NCBI RefSeq assembly: GCF_002573715.1 | Contig: NZ_PDHM01000028.1 | Span: forward strand, 251,651 to 315,650 | Length of the DNA stretch: 64,000 nucleotides | Source: Paenibacillus sp. EZ-K15 | GTDB taxonomy: Bacteria; Bacillota; Bacilli; Paenibacillales; Paenibacillaceae | Direction of reading: 5' to 3' | Shown: positions 27,603 to 36,520 of the stretch, piece after piece | Layout of the letters: the number at the start of each line of letters is the position of its first letter | How positions within the stretch are numbered: position 1 is the first letter of the stretch | The notes under the pieces: model-generated | What the model saw: only the letters and a program-made list of their open reading frames with translations | Told to the model about the DNA's origin: nothing | Databases searched by the model: none | Made by a program: the position numbers and the translations under genes

Positions 27603-28409
27603 TTAAGCATAAACACGCAGCCGATCATCAATTAGACCCAGCAGCCATGCTCTTTCTCCAGGGACATCCTCTCTCAGCCTGGCTGCCGCTACCGGCAGCA
27701 TCCAGCGGTCGATCTCCTCCATCTTTGCATGAGATAATCGACAATATTCATTAAGGTATACTTTATTCCACAGGGTTCGGGCTATCCGAAGCGGAATCAC
27801 CATAAGGCTCGACTGTTCGTGTGGATGAAACGGAGATTGAAGCATCAGGGATGTCCTGGCGACGTCGCATAGAGGGTCACCAATCATGGCGTTATTCCAA
27901 TCGATCGCCCGGCATCCGCTCTCCGCCACGATCACATTGTCCGGGTGGAAGTCGCCATGACAGATGGAGTCCCCCTCAGGCAAAGAGTCCAGTACCTTGC
28001 ATATAACCTGCGCCTTCCCTTGCAGAATGCCGCTTGCATCGAGAATCGCATGCTCCAGCCTTTCTTTTTGCGGCGGCAGCAAGGTTGTTGTGCAGCCATG
28101 AATCGCATGTTGGATCCGGGCCATCTCCCGGGCGCACTTCATTAGCTGGAGCGGTGACGATTGAACCTGATGCAGCATCGACGGTCCTGTAACCCGCTCA
28201 TACACCACCCCTGTTCGTCCCTCGATATCCACCATGTCAAAGACGGCAGGGGCAGGTACGCCCGCTTCCGCAACGATGCGGCCCATCTCCGCCTCATATG
28301 TCACCCATTCCGGGGGGTACCCTTCATAATACAGCTTTAAAGCCTGAGACTCTCCCCATTCATACACCTCTGCGCTCCTGCCTCTTCCAATCTGTGTACC
28401 CTTCTTCAA
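27603..28409 (-). CDS. Aminoglycoside phosphotransferase-family kinase-like protein
   Basis: A 268-residue protein with the APH/choline-kinase fold: GRGRSAEVYEWG (nucleotide loop), ALKLYY (lysine), the catalytic ICHGDFHPDNVIV and the metal-binding AIDWNNAMIGDPLCDVA. The overall length and motifs match 'phosphotransferase enzyme family' proteins that are not proven resistance enzymes. It lies 22 bp downstream of the SnoaL-like gene on the same strand. The substrate is unknown. Confidence 0.87.
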   Translation of the reverse strand: MKKGTQIGRGRSAEVYEWGESQALKLYYEGYPPEWVTYEAEMGRIVAEAGVPAPAVFDMVDIEGRTGVVYERVTGPSMLHQVQSSPLQLMKCAREMARIQHAIHGCTTTLLPPQKERLEHAILDASGILQGKAQVICKVLDSLPEGDSICHGDFHPDNVIVAESGCRAIDWNNAMIGDPLCDVARTSLMLQSPFHPHEQSSLMVIPLRIARTLWNKVYLNEYCRLSHAKMEEIDRWMLPVAAARLREDVPGERAWLLGLIDDRLRVYA

Positions 28410-28431
28410 AGCATTTCCTCCGCTTCCTACG

Positions 28432-28941
28432 TCAGCTGGATTTTGATTTCGAACGCATCATCAACCGCTGAATCCAGCCTGGCTTCTGAATCCGGCAGTT
28501 GTGAAATGCGGATATCTTCCATTCCCCGTTCTGTTTGATGAGCACGTTGGTATTAATCGAGAATCGGCTGGTGGGCGGCTTCTTATGAAATCTTAGCTGT
28601 ACCGCTCCTGTTGCGTGGGCTATCGCAAGCTCCGGGGTCAGGAAACGCAGTTCCGTTGGGGTGGGTCCCGCCACCAGCTTGGAATCTCGCAGAACCCCGT
28701 TCCACAGCTCCTGATGGACCTCATCAATCGCCCTGCGCCCCTTCAAGTGCTGTCCGTTAAATGTCACGTAGTCCGCTTCTTCTGTAAAGCATTCCGCATA
28801 AGCTCGGCCGCTACCTTCTCCCCATGCCTTGGACAGCGAAGCCAATAATGTTTGGATCGCCTGGCGATCCTCCTGGATACCGATCAGCCCTCTCTCCTTT
28901 CTTGCTCTTAAGCGGGATCGCTGAATCTTCTTTGAACCCAT
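28432..28941 (-). CDS. SnoaL-like/SgcJ-type (NTF2-fold) protein
   Basis: About 169 residues; the NTF2-like domain spans residues 25-145 with AYAECFTEEADYVTFNGQHLKGRRAIDEVHQELW and the C-terminal strand ISAFHNCRIQKPG. This matches the SgcJ/EcaC family, commonly annotated as oxidoreductase but functionally unproven. The start is unsure: the ATG at 28941 lacks a good ribosome binding site, another in-frame ATG lies at 28974, and a GGAGAG further in would favour a non-ATG start near residue 20. It probably forms an operon with the phosphotransferase. Confidence 0.72.
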   Translation of the reverse strand: MGSKKIQRSRLRARKERGLIGIQEDRQAIQTLLASLSKAWGEGSGRAYAECFTEEADYVTFNGQHLKGRRAIDEVHQELWNGVLRDSKLVAGPTPTELRFLTPELAIAHATGAVQLRFHKKPPTSRFSINTNVLIKQNGEWKISAFHNCRIQKPGWIQRLMMRSKSKSS

Positions 28942-28990
28942 TGTATGATAATCCGGCCGGTTTTGAATTCCCACTCCAGGATGAAAACCG

Positions 28991-29010
28991 ACTCGGTCTT
29001 AGGACCGAGT
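28991..29010. other. Short perfect hairpin upstream of the MerR gene
   Basis: ACTCGGTC-TTAG-GACCGAGT is an 8-bp stem with a 4-nt loop in the divergent gap between the SnoaL-like and MerR genes. There is no T tract, so it is more likely regulatory than a terminator. Confidence 0.3.
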
Positions 29011-29113
29011 TGTTCCTTCAGAACCGGCGAGCTAAGTTCTTTACGTACGCAGGAGCGCGAGATATGATATCGTTATCCACGCAGACCGAATCGTGAAGGA
29101 GGTTGCCATCGGC

Positions 29114-29944
29114 ATGATGAAGATCAGCGCTTTTGCCAAGGTCAGCGGCATTTCCATCAAGACATTGCGATATTATGATGAGCTGGGCCTATTGAAGCCG
29201 GCCCATGTTGATGAACAAAGCGGATACCGTTACTATTCCGAGGAGCAGCTTCTGACCGTCAAGCGAATTGCCTCTTACAAGGAACAGGGGTTTACATTGG
29301 AACAGCTCAAGCCTTTTTTTGAAGAGGATCTAGAAACCGATGTCGTAAAGAACAAACTTGCGGATAAAATGACGGAGCTTCAGCATGCGATGCAGACCCT
29401 CCAGCAGCAGCTGGAGGGTCTGAACAGCAGGATGTCGCGCTTGGAACCATCCGAAGCCGGTGATCCGGCAGGCCCCATCCGTATCCGGGAAGTCCCATCC
29501 CAGCTCGCCGCTTCCATTCGCGACCAAGTCCCCCGCAGCCAGCTATGTCTCTTGCTTGATGAGATTACGAAATATGCTATCTTATATGGAGAAGAGGAAG
29601 CTAGCCAGCTAACCATCCTTTGGCATAATCACGACAGCGAGAATGCCGACATCGCCGACATCGAAGTCGCAGTCCCCATAACTAGGGACATACCTGCTAA
29701 TGGTCGGGTGCGTGTAGACTTCCTACCGGAGTTGCAATCTGCCGCATCTCTTGTCCATCGTTGTGATCCGTACGGCTATAGCTGTCTCGCCTTACCCGAG
29801 CTCAAGGCATGGATTTCGTCCCAAGGCTTCGTTCAATTGGACCGGGAGCCGATCCGCGAGATCTATCTCACCTCGGATAAAGATATCTACGGCAAGAAGC
29901 GTCCTGCGGAATTGCTTATCCCCTTACAAGGTAACATGGAGTAA
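29114..29944 (+). CDS. MerR-family transcriptional activator
   Basis: A 276-residue regulator with the MerR DNA-binding domain at the N-terminus (MKISAFAKVSGISIKTLRYYDELGLLKPAHVDEQSGYRYYSEEQL), a coiled-coil linker (about 75-115) and a GyrI/effector-binding-like C-terminal domain as in BmrR-type proteins. AAGGAGG at 29096-29102 favours the ATG at 29114 or 29117 over an upstream GTG. The next gene has a typical MerR-type promoter, so this regulator probably activates it when a hydrophobic ligand binds the C-terminal domain. Confidence 0.9.
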   Translation: MMKISAFAKVSGISIKTLRYYDELGLLKPAHVDEQSGYRYYSEEQLLTVKRIASYKEQGFTLEQLKPFFEEDLETDVVKNKLADKMTELQHAMQTLQQQLEGLNSRMSRLEPSEAGDPAGPIRIREVPSQLAASIRDQVPRSQLCLLLDEITKYAILYGEEEASQLTILWHNHDSENADIADIEVAVPITRDIPANGRVRVDFLPELQSAASLVHRCDPYGYSCLALPELKAWISSQGFVQLDREPIREIYLTSDKDIYGKKRPAELLIPLQGNME

Positions 29945-30030
29945 CCCTTCCTTTGCTGTGAAAGGCTACCGAAAACGGTCTGACATCACTTTTTTGTTCA
30001 TGGAAAAAGCTATAGAAAAATCCCCCCCTC

Positions 30031-30062
30031 TTGACTCTCCCCTTAACAGGAGAGTGTACAGT
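30031..30062 (+). promoter_or_regulatory. MerR-type promoter of the SDR gene
   Basis: TTGACT (30031-30036) and TACAGT (30057-30062) are separated by 20 bp, longer than the usual 17, and the spacer holds ACTCTCC-N8-GGAGAGT (30034-30055). An over-long spacer with a central dyad is the hallmark of MerR-family activation. It lies directly between the MerR and SDR genes. Confidence 0.8.
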
Positions 30063-30094
30063 AGCGTTAAATCGAACAAGAGGAGTGGGATTTC

Positions 30095-30859
30095 ATGAAA
30101 CGTTTGGAAGGCAAAATTGCATTGGTTACAGGCGGAAGCCGAGGAATCGGCAAAGGAATCGCGCTTCGGCTGGCGGAAGAAGGGGCGCTGGTCGTTGTGC
30201 ATTACGGCACCCGCAGCGATGCGGCGGATCAGGTTGTCCAGACCATACAAGATCAGGGTGGGAATGCTATCGCACTAGGTGCTGGGCTGGAATCGGTAGA
30301 CGGCGCAAAAGGGCTGATTCATTCGCTGGAGGAGGAACTTCTTCGCGTAACGGGGGACAACCGTTTCGATATTCTGGTGAATAACGCAGGCATCGGAACC
30401 TCCCAGACCTTTGAAGAGACAACCGAGGAAAGCTTCGATGAGCTGCTTGCCGTAAATGTAAAAGCACCGTTCTTCCTGGTCCAACAGGCCCTGCCGCTCC
30501 TGCGTGACGGCGGACGCATCGTCAACATTTCCTCCGGTGTTACGCGTATCGCCTATCCTCATATTATGGCTTACAACATAACCAAGGGGGCCATCAATAC
30601 GTTCACCTTGCATCTCGCGAAGCTGCTGGGTCCACGCGGGATCACGGTGAATGCGGTTCTTCCGGGCATCGTAGATACGGATGTGAATGCTGCATGGCTG
30701 CATACACCGGAAGGACAGCAACATGCAGCAGAGATGTCCGCGCTTGGCCGAATCGGTCAGCCTTCGGATATTGCGGATGTCGTAGCGTTTCTCACATCCA
30801 GCGACGGGCGCTGGGTAACAGGACAAATGGTTGATGCAACCGGCGGTTCTCATCTGTAA
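30095..30859 (+). CDS. Short-chain dehydrogenase/reductase
   Basis: A 254-residue classical SDR: cofactor motif TGGSRGIG (12-19), VNNAGIG after the fourth strand, catalytic Ser in VNISSG, YNITKGA with the Tyr-x-x-x-Lys pair, and LPGIVDTDVN. The length is normal. Substrate and direction cannot be assigned. It follows a MerR-type promoter with an AGAGGAG-like ribosome binding site and ends at a hairpin terminator. Confidence 0.92.
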   Translation: MKRLEGKIALVTGGSRGIGKGIALRLAEEGALVVVHYGTRSDAADQVVQTIQDQGGNAIALGAGLESVDGAKGLIHSLEEELLRVTGDNRFDILVNNAGIGTSQTFEETTEESFDELLAVNVKAPFFLVQQALPLLRDGGRIVNISSGVTRIAYPHIMAYNITKGAINTFTLHLAKLLGPRGITVNAVLPGIVDTDVNAAWLHTPEGQQHAAEMSALGRIGQPSDIADVVAFLTSSDGRWVTGQMVDATGGSHL

Positions 30860-30866
30860 GTATAAA

Positions 30867-30915
30867 AGAAGCGATCCGTGCCTGGCATTAACGCCAAGCA
30901 GGATCGCTTCTATGC
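30867..30915 (+). terminator. Terminator after the SDR gene
   Basis: AGAAGCGATCC (30867-30877) pairs with GGATCGCTTCT (30901-30911), with an inner TGGC/GCCA stem. It is usable on both strands. Confidence 0.8.
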
Positions 30916-30978
30916 TTTATCTGCTGTTAATCGGATTCGTCAATCTGCTCAATATCGCTCTTTTCCTATGTCTGTCGT

Positions 30979-32562
30979 TTAATCGGATTCGCCCATCCGC
31001 ACAACCGACTTTCGCTCCGCGTCCCAGCGCCATGAAGGAGCCTTACCCCGCACATACAAGCCTCCTACCCATTTATCGATCGTTCCGGTGTAAGAGGCAT
31101 AATCGGTCTTCCCGGCTAATACCTCTCGCCCCAGACTCGTCACTTGCAGCACCCGATCTTGGAAATGGGGTACAGCTAGTTTGAAGTCGGGAAAAGGTGC
31201 TGTACCATCGATAACGAGCAAGGAATCCAGCCCCTCTGTCAGCTTCGTCAGGTAATACCAGAACTCCAGATCTCCCATTCCGAGTGTATGGAGCTGGTCT
31301 CCTACCTTTCGGAATAACTCAAGAGGCTTATGGATTCCGCCCGCTACAGCCTCTAACGTGGTCTGCTCAATGATCCCGAGTCCATTGTTCACGGAGGGCA
31401 GCCGTGCCAGATGAGCTTCAAATGCAGCCCTAGCAAAAGGCAGTGCCGAGGAATTAACCTCCAGCATTCGCTGATGTTTCTCCGGCAAATCCGAGGTATA
31501 GGCTTCCCACAACATGCTGCCCAGCATGAGCTCTTCTTCTCCAATCGTGTGCCATGTGCCCGATAAAGTCTCAAGCTGCTCCGTGCTAAGCTGACCCAGC
31601 CCACGAAAAAGCTCGATGCCCGGGTATGCGCCAATGCACAGCAGACTCAGCTTCGTATTTCCCAGTGACTGCTCCTTAAACCAATGCAGCAAATAAGACA
31701 GCATCGTCTGGTCAAACAGATCATGCTCAAACCAGAGCACGATTTCATCATATATTCGATAATCCTGGAGCTTCCTCTCCTGCGACTCGCAGGTCTCGAT
31801 ATATTCCTTCTGCGGAATTCCAAGCGTTTGCTCCAGATACTGAGCTCTTGCGCTCCGATGATCCGGCTCGTCCATCTTCGTGAAGACTGGACCAAACGAA
31901 TAAAGCTCCCTCCACACCAGGATATCTCCTTGAATGTTCCCTTGCTTCAGCTTATCCCCTACTGAATCTCCGTTAACGATATGCAGCATACGCCTGCCTC
32001 CCTCATATAGATCGGTGAACACCGATACAAAGTCGGCTACATGAAGCGTGTTCTTCAGCTTCCGCCGGGCATCAAAGAGCCGCTTCTTCAAAGCCGGCAG
32101 GGATATATCCAAATATTGCGAGATCTCCCGCAGGCTGTAGCCTTGAAAATAATAGAGCTGGACCGCAATCCGCATGCTTGATGGCAAATCTGCGATCGTG
32201 GCATGCAGCTGACCGATCATCTCTCTCTTTTCCACAACCGACTCCAAGCTTCGCTGATCTCCAGCCGGCAGCTCAACCTCATGCAGCGGTAACGTCTGAA
32301 ATTGCTTGCGGCGCAAGTCCCTGTAACACTGCCGCTCAACGATCACTTTGAACCATCCGGGAAAACGCCGGGGATCCTGCAGCTTATGCAGATTCGCAAA
32401 GGCCTCCGTAAATGCCTCCTGCACGGCATCTTCCGCTAAATGGGGATCCTGCAATTTATCGTAGGCCACAGCCAGCGCCATGCCGGTAAAATGCCGGACC
32501 AAGCTTTCCTGGGCCTCCGCACTTCCCCGCCGGGCTTCCTCAATCCACTGGAACACGTTCAC
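30979..32562 (-). CDS. ECF sigma factor fused to a DUF1835-like domain
   Basis: A 527-residue two-part protein. Residues 1-175 are an ECF sigma factor: region 2 (AVAYDKLQDPHLAEDAVQEAFTEAF, then FPGWFKVIVERQCYRDLRRK) and region 4 (DLPSSMRIAVQLYYFQGYSLREISQYLDISLPALKKRLFDARRKL). From residue 192 a new domain begins with MLHIVNGDSVGDKL and GDILVWRELYSFGPV, the opening of DUF1835 proteins, with a C-terminal part resembling their usual partner domain. The start of the second domain looks like a former initiation site. No anti-sigma gene is adjacent, so the C-terminal part may do that job. A fusion is directly seen; the function is unknown. Confidence 0.85.
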   Translation of the reverse strand: MNVFQWIEEARRGSAEAQESLVRHFTGMALAVAYDKLQDPHLAEDAVQEAFTEAFANLHKLQDPRRFPGWFKVIVERQCYRDLRRKQFQTLPLHEVELPAGDQRSLESVVEKREMIGQLHATIADLPSSMRIAVQLYYFQGYSLREISQYLDISLPALKKRLFDARRKLKNTLHVADFVSVFTDLYEGGRRMLHIVNGDSVGDKLKQGNIQGDILVWRELYSFGPVFTKMDEPDHRSARAQYLEQTLGIPQKEYIETCESQERKLQDYRIYDEIVLWFEHDLFDQTMLSYLLHWFKEQSLGNTKLSLLCIGAYPGIELFRGLGQLSTEQLETLSGTWHTIGEEELMLGSMLWEAYTSDLPEKHQRMLEVNSSALPFARAAFEAHLARLPSVNNGLGIIEQTTLEAVAGGIHKPLELFRKVGDQLHTLGMGDLEFWYYLTKLTEGLDSLLVIDGTAPFPDFKLAVPHFQDRVLQVTSLGREVLAGKTDYASYTGTIDKWVGGLYVRGKAPSWRWDAERKSVVRMGESD

Positions 32563-32730
32563 TAAAACCTCCCTTCCCGGTGTCTCTATCTCTAAGTGCC
32601 GATTCGTATAAAAAAGGTTACCTTACATTGAAATATTTTCGGTTCTTTATGAATGAAAAACCGATCATGGGAGCTCTTGATTGCCTGCCCCAACGCAGCG
32701 GGGTGATAGTTTATCTGATAATGGTCCCTC

Positions 32731-32759
32731 TTGACATTCACCTAACAACTGTGTAATGA
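32731..32759 (+). promoter_or_regulatory. Possible promoter of the trpS leader
   Basis: TTGACA at 32731-32736 with a 17-bp spacer leads to TAATGA, a weak -10. It would give a transcript starting near 32766, about 75 bp before the recognisable T-box stem I. Confidence 0.35.
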
Positions 32760-32839
32760 TTCTCATCATATTCAGCTTGCTTTCTCTTCTTATCCGAAAG
32801 AGCAGCGCTGATGAATTTAAGAACAACATACCACACGGC

Positions 32840-33145
32840 TATGAGAAGAAATAGTAGCTTATCTCTCGAGGTCCAAGCGAACCGGCGAATGGTGCGAGGC
32901 CCGGTACCCCGGAATAAAGTGAATGGATCTTCTCGCTTCAACCCGAACCTCCGCTCTGTGCCGGAGCAGTAGGCCTTGACGGCTCTCCACCGTTATTTTG
33001 GGAGATATGGCAGGAATAATGGTGCATTTTCCCCATTTCCACGTCATGCTAAAGAGCGACCGTACGGTCGAATTTGGGTGGTACCGCGAAAGTTACACTT
33101 CGTCCCATAGAGGGGATGAGGTGTTTTTGTGTTGTTCGCAAACAA
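32840..33145 (+). ncRNA. T-box riboswitch (tRNA-Trp sensing) ahead of trpS
   Basis: The leader holds a stem I region (from about 32840) with the distal GGTGCGAG-CCCGGTA segment, a specifier loop reading GAA-TGG-A with UGG at 32924-32926, a palindromic GCGACCGTACGGTCG stem, and the T-box sequence TGGGTGGTACCGCG at 33075-33088. A 9-bp terminator stem (CTTCGTCCC/GGGATGAGG, 33098-33121) with TGTTTTTG follows. Uncharged tRNA-Trp would stabilise the antiterminator and turn on trpS. This explains the large gap 32563-33159. Confidence 0.93.
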
Positions 33146-33159
33146 TCAGGAGGTGTGTT

Positions 33160-34143
33160 ATGAAACGATTATTGTCAGGTATCAAGCCGAGTGGAGATTT
33201 AAATATTGGCGGATATGGAGGTGCCCTCCGTCAATATGTGAAGCTGCAGCATGAGTATGAGTCCTATTTCTTCGTGCCGGATCTGCATGCGATAACGGTC
33301 TATCAGGATCCCATGGAGCTGCACCAGCGCACGCGGGACATTGCCGCTCTGTACATTGCATCAGGCATTGACCCCGATAAAGCGACGATCTTTCTGCAAT
33401 CCCAGTTCCCCGCGCATGCAGAGCTCGGGTGGTTGCTGGAGACGCAGGCGCATTTCGGGGAATTAAAGCGCATGACCCAATTCAAGGAGAAATCGGACGG
33501 AAAAGATACCGTAAGCTCCGCGTTATTCACGTATCCAGTCCTGATGGCTGCCGATGTGCTGCTCTACCAGGCAACGCATGTGCCTGTCGGTGACGACCAG
33601 AAGCAGCATCTAGAGCTGACCCGTGACGTAGCCGAGCGCTTCAATAACCGGTATGGACACACATTTACGCTTCCCGAGCCGATCATTCAAGATATTGGCT
33701 CCCGCGTCATGGGGCTTGACGATCCATCCAAGAAGATGAGCAAAAGCAACCCGAATAAGAACAGCTGTGTCCACATGATGGATACGCCGGAGGATATCCG
33801 CAAGAAGTTCTCCAAAGCCGTTACCGACTCCGATGGCCAGGTCCGGCACGACTGGGAGCAGAAGCCAGCGGTCAGCAATCTGATCGAAATTTATTCCGTA
33901 TTCTCCGAGGAAGCCATCTCCGCCATAGAGAAACGGTATGAGGGCCAAGGATACGGCACGTTCAAGAAAGAATTGGCCGAGGTGGTCATCGAGAAACTTC
34001 AGCCGATCCAGGAGAAGTTCCATCAAATCGTGAATTCCTCCGAGCTTGATCGCATTTTGATGGACGGAGCGAAGCGGGCTTCCGAAACCGCAGTCCCAAC
34101 ACTGCTTGCCGCCAAGAAAGCGATGGGATTGGTCACGTTCTGA
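33160..34143 (+). CDS. trpS: Tryptophanyl-tRNA synthetase
   Basis: A 327-residue class I aminoacyl-tRNA synthetase that charges tRNA-Trp. The N-terminal SGIKPSGDLNIGGYGGAL corresponds to the HIGH-like region of TrpRS, VGDDQKQHLELTRDVAERFN is the Trp-binding/dimer segment, and KMSKS is at 192-196 (KKMSKSNPNKN). The length is normal. The ATG at 33160 follows GGAGGTGTG; the frame is open upstream only through the T-box leader. It is controlled by that leader and ends with a terminator, so it is a single-gene unit. Confidence 0.97.
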   Translation: MKRLLSGIKPSGDLNIGGYGGALRQYVKLQHEYESYFFVPDLHAITVYQDPMELHQRTRDIAALYIASGIDPDKATIFLQSQFPAHAELGWLLETQAHFGELKRMTQFKEKSDGKDTVSSALFTYPVLMAADVLLYQATHVPVGDDQKQHLELTRDVAERFNNRYGHTFTLPEPIIQDIGSRVMGLDDPSKKMSKSNPNKNSCVHMMDTPEDIRKKFSKAVTDSDGQVRHDWEQKPAVSNLIEIYSVFSEEAISAIEKRYEGQGYGTFKKELAEVVIEKLQPIQEKFHQIVNSSELDRILMDGAKRASETAVPTLLAAKKAMGLVTF

Positions 34144-34151
34144 AAGAACCG

Positions 34152-34217
34152 CAGGGCGTCCCCTTGATACTGCATCCTGCTTCAGGAATCAGATCAAGAG
34201 GCGCCCTGTTTATTTTT
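34152..34217 (+). terminator. Terminator after trpS
   Basis: CAGGGCG (34152-34158) pairs with CGCCCTG (34202-34208), with an inner CTTGAT/ATCAAG stem, followed by TTTATTTTT. It overlaps the 3' end of the convergent ABC permease gene. Confidence 0.8.
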
Positions 34218-35367
34218 ATACATAACTCTGCGTATCCCGATTCCGCCCAAACTTGTAGGTAGCAATCAGCGATAAGGCCAAGGCAAAAGCCAGCAGAATC
34301 GCCACATTTAGCATGATGTCATTCAGCTTGCTTCCTTGCTGAAGCTTGCCGAACGTATCGAGCAGCCAATACTGCGGCAGGAAATCGGCGATTCGCTGAA
34401 TCGCTTCCGGCATCACGGAGAGCGGGAATACGCACCCTGCCAGCAGCGAAGTCGGCATGATCACCATCGTCTGGATTCCGTTAGCCATCATGGTGCTGTC
34501 CGAGAACGCGACAATGACCTGCGATAAACTTACCGCGACCAGAGCGAACAGCGACAGGATTAGAAACATCTGCCACAACGGAATGCCTGGCTCGATGTGA
34601 AAGAATCGGGTCATAACAAACAAGGTGGCGGCAATCTGGATCATCATCAGAACGATGTTCACGATGGCATTCGAGAAGACGTAACTGCGGGCCGTAATAG
34701 GCGACGATAAGAGTCTATAGTACGTACGGTTCTCACGATCGCGGATTGTCAATGCCGATAGATTCACGGCAGAGAATAACATGAACACAACCAAGTATCC
34801 AATCGTCCGGTTGGTCATATCATGATTGGCCGATTGATCCGTAATCGTAGCCGTAGATAATTGAAACGATGAACTGTGATAACCGCTGTATAAGTCGTTA
34901 AACGCGGCGGTATCGCCACCCGTTATAACCCCCATGGATGAAATATTCTGGACGTACGCGTTCAGATACGATTTGACATACTCCGTAACCTGAGCTCCCT
35001 TAATCGATTCGAGCCGGACCGGCTCGGGTGCCCCCTGAATTACACCTTGGGCAAACCCCTCGGGGAAGATCAGCACCGCGTCCAGCTCACCCGACACAAT
35101 CAAGTCATCGGCTTCCGATTCCCTAATGACCGATGTTTCGGTATGTTCCAGGCGAGCGATAAAATCAATCGTATCCTGCGTGACCTTCTGTCCGACATCG
35201 TGATTCACGATGCCAATGGTAACGGAAGTCTCTTCGGCACCCTTGTAGATTAAGGTGGATAGCAGAATACCGACAATGGGAAGCGCAATAACGAGCAGCA
35301 GATTTTTATAATCCTTCGCCGAGGTCAATATGGTCTTACGAATGAGCCAGAGCATATCCTTCATCAT
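34216..35367 (-). CDS. ABC-2-type transporter permease (second subunit)
   Basis: A 383-residue permease: one N-terminal helix (about 20-40), a soluble extracellular domain (about 45-185) and five or six C-terminal helices with the ABC-2 signature region around YLVVFMLFSAVNLSALTIRDRENRTYYRLLSSPITARSY. It forms a heterodimer with the preceding permease, whose stop it overlaps by one base. It is the last gene of a five-gene operon with a response regulator, kinase and ATPase. Likely an exporter for an antimicrobial or lipid-like substrate. Confidence 0.87.
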   Translation of the reverse strand: MMKDMLWLIRKTILTSAKDYKNLLLVIALPIVGILLSTLIYKGAEETSVTIGIVNHDVGQKVTQDTIDFIARLEHTETSVIRESEADDLIVSGELDAVLIFPEGFAQGVIQGAPEPVRLESIKGAQVTEYVKSYLNAYVQNISSMGVITGGDTAAFNDLYSGYHSSSFQLSTATITDQSANHDMTNRTIGYLVVFMLFSAVNLSALTIRDRENRTYYRLLSSPITARSYVFSNAIVNIVLMMIQIAATLFVMTRFFHIEPGIPLWQMFLILSLFALVAVSLSQVIVAFSDSTMMANGIQTMVIMPTSLLAGCVFPLSVMPEAIQRIADFLPQYWLLDTFGKLQQGSKLNDIMLNVAILLAFALALSLIATYKFGRNRDTQSYV

Positions 35368-36491
35368 TACAGCCCCTCCCTTCTTCGCATCGAAATCATG
35401 GCTATGGCCAACAGCAGGACGGAAAAACCGACATTCAGCATCATCGCCTGCATGGCGGCCGACCCATTGCTTGAATAGATGAGTTGCAGCAGCGCTTCAT
35501 TGGACCAATGCAAGGGAGAGTATGTTGCGGCCTCCCTCATGAATCCCGTTGTGCTTGCAACCGGCGTATATCCTCCCCCAAAGAACGCAGCCAGTTGAAT
35601 AATGACCATGATGACAGCCCCGGCTGCATTTCCCTTCAGCACATAACTGATGCCGAGCCCGAGGCTGAGCGCAAACAGGATCTCGGTAAACAACACCAGG
35701 AATACCATGATCGGGTTCTCACCCCAATATGCATTGAACATATACTTGCTGATCAGCACAACGATGATGACAAATACGGCATTGATCGCCAGTGTGCCCA
35801 ATATTTTCCCGGCAAAAATTTCGGCTTTCGTCACCGGTGAGGCCAATAGGCGCTGCGCGGTGTTACGCTTTCGCTCACTATCGATTAATCCGCCTGCCGT
35901 CAAGGCGCTGTACAGAATGATCATCGTGGTGACCGCAATGGAAAAATAATCGAGTGAACCCGGCTGCCTCGCTCCCTGAATGGAAGCCTCAAGCACATAG
36001 CCCCTCCCTCCATCTTCCGCAATAAACGGCTTGCTCTCATATTCCGGATCAATTTTCGCTGCTGCGGCTGACAGCCGGTACCGGTCGGTGAATGCAGACA
36101 GCATCCCCTGCACAATCCCGTTCTCTATGCTGTTGCGGCTGTTACCCTCGTAGTTGATACCATTACCGTCTATTTCCACGTAACCGGTGTACCGGTTGTT
36201 TCTCACTTCCTGCTGTCCGTTCATGCCTTCCTTGGCCTGCTCAAAGAGCATGCCCGATGAACGCTGCGCCTCCTGCGTGAATGCCTGCCATTGCTCCGTA
36301 AGCGCAGGTTCCGTTCCGCTGTCATGGTATAACACCCGGATGTCTCCAATCGCAGTACTGCCGTTAAAAGCGCTCGATAGCGCCGTCCCTAGGATCAGAA
36401 TGAGCAGCACGGGCGTTGCCAGCATGAATACCAGCATCCGTACCTCCCGGACGATCTTCATCTCCTTCAGTGCGATTCTCAGTACGTTCAT
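35367..36491 (-). CDS. ABC-2-type transporter permease (first subunit)
   Basis: A 374-residue permease with the same plan as its partner: an N-terminal helix, an extracellular domain (about 40-185) and a C-terminal helix bundle including SERKRNTAQRLLASPVTKAEIFAGKILGT, the cytoplasmic coupling region of ABC-2 proteins. It begins 29 bp after the ATPase gene and overlaps the next permease start. Confidence 0.88.
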   Translation of the reverse strand: MNVLRIALKEMKIVREVRMLVFMLATPVLLILILGTALSSAFNGSTAIGDIRVLYHDSGTEPALTEQWQAFTQEAQRSSGMLFEQAKEGMNGQQEVRNNRYTGYVEIDGNGINYEGNSRNSIENGIVQGMLSAFTDRYRLSAAAAKIDPEYESKPFIAEDGGRGYVLEASIQGARQPGSLDYFSIAVTTMIILYSALTAGGLIDSERKRNTAQRLLASPVTKAEIFAGKILGTLAINAVFVIIVVLISKYMFNAYWGENPIMVFLVLFTEILFALSLGLGISYVLKGNAAGAVIMVIIQLAAFFGGGYTPVASTTGFMREAATYSPLHWSNEALLQLIYSSNGSAAMQAMMLNVGFSVLLLAIAMISMRRREGL

Positions 36492-36520
36492 ATCCTTCCA
36501 CCCCCCTCTTCCCTGGTCTG

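Noticed and set aside
32738..32941. 67-residue minus-strand ORF with one hydrophobic segment
   Set aside because: It is antisense to the stem I part of the trpS T-box leader, which fully explains the conservation expected there; no supporting ribosome binding site.
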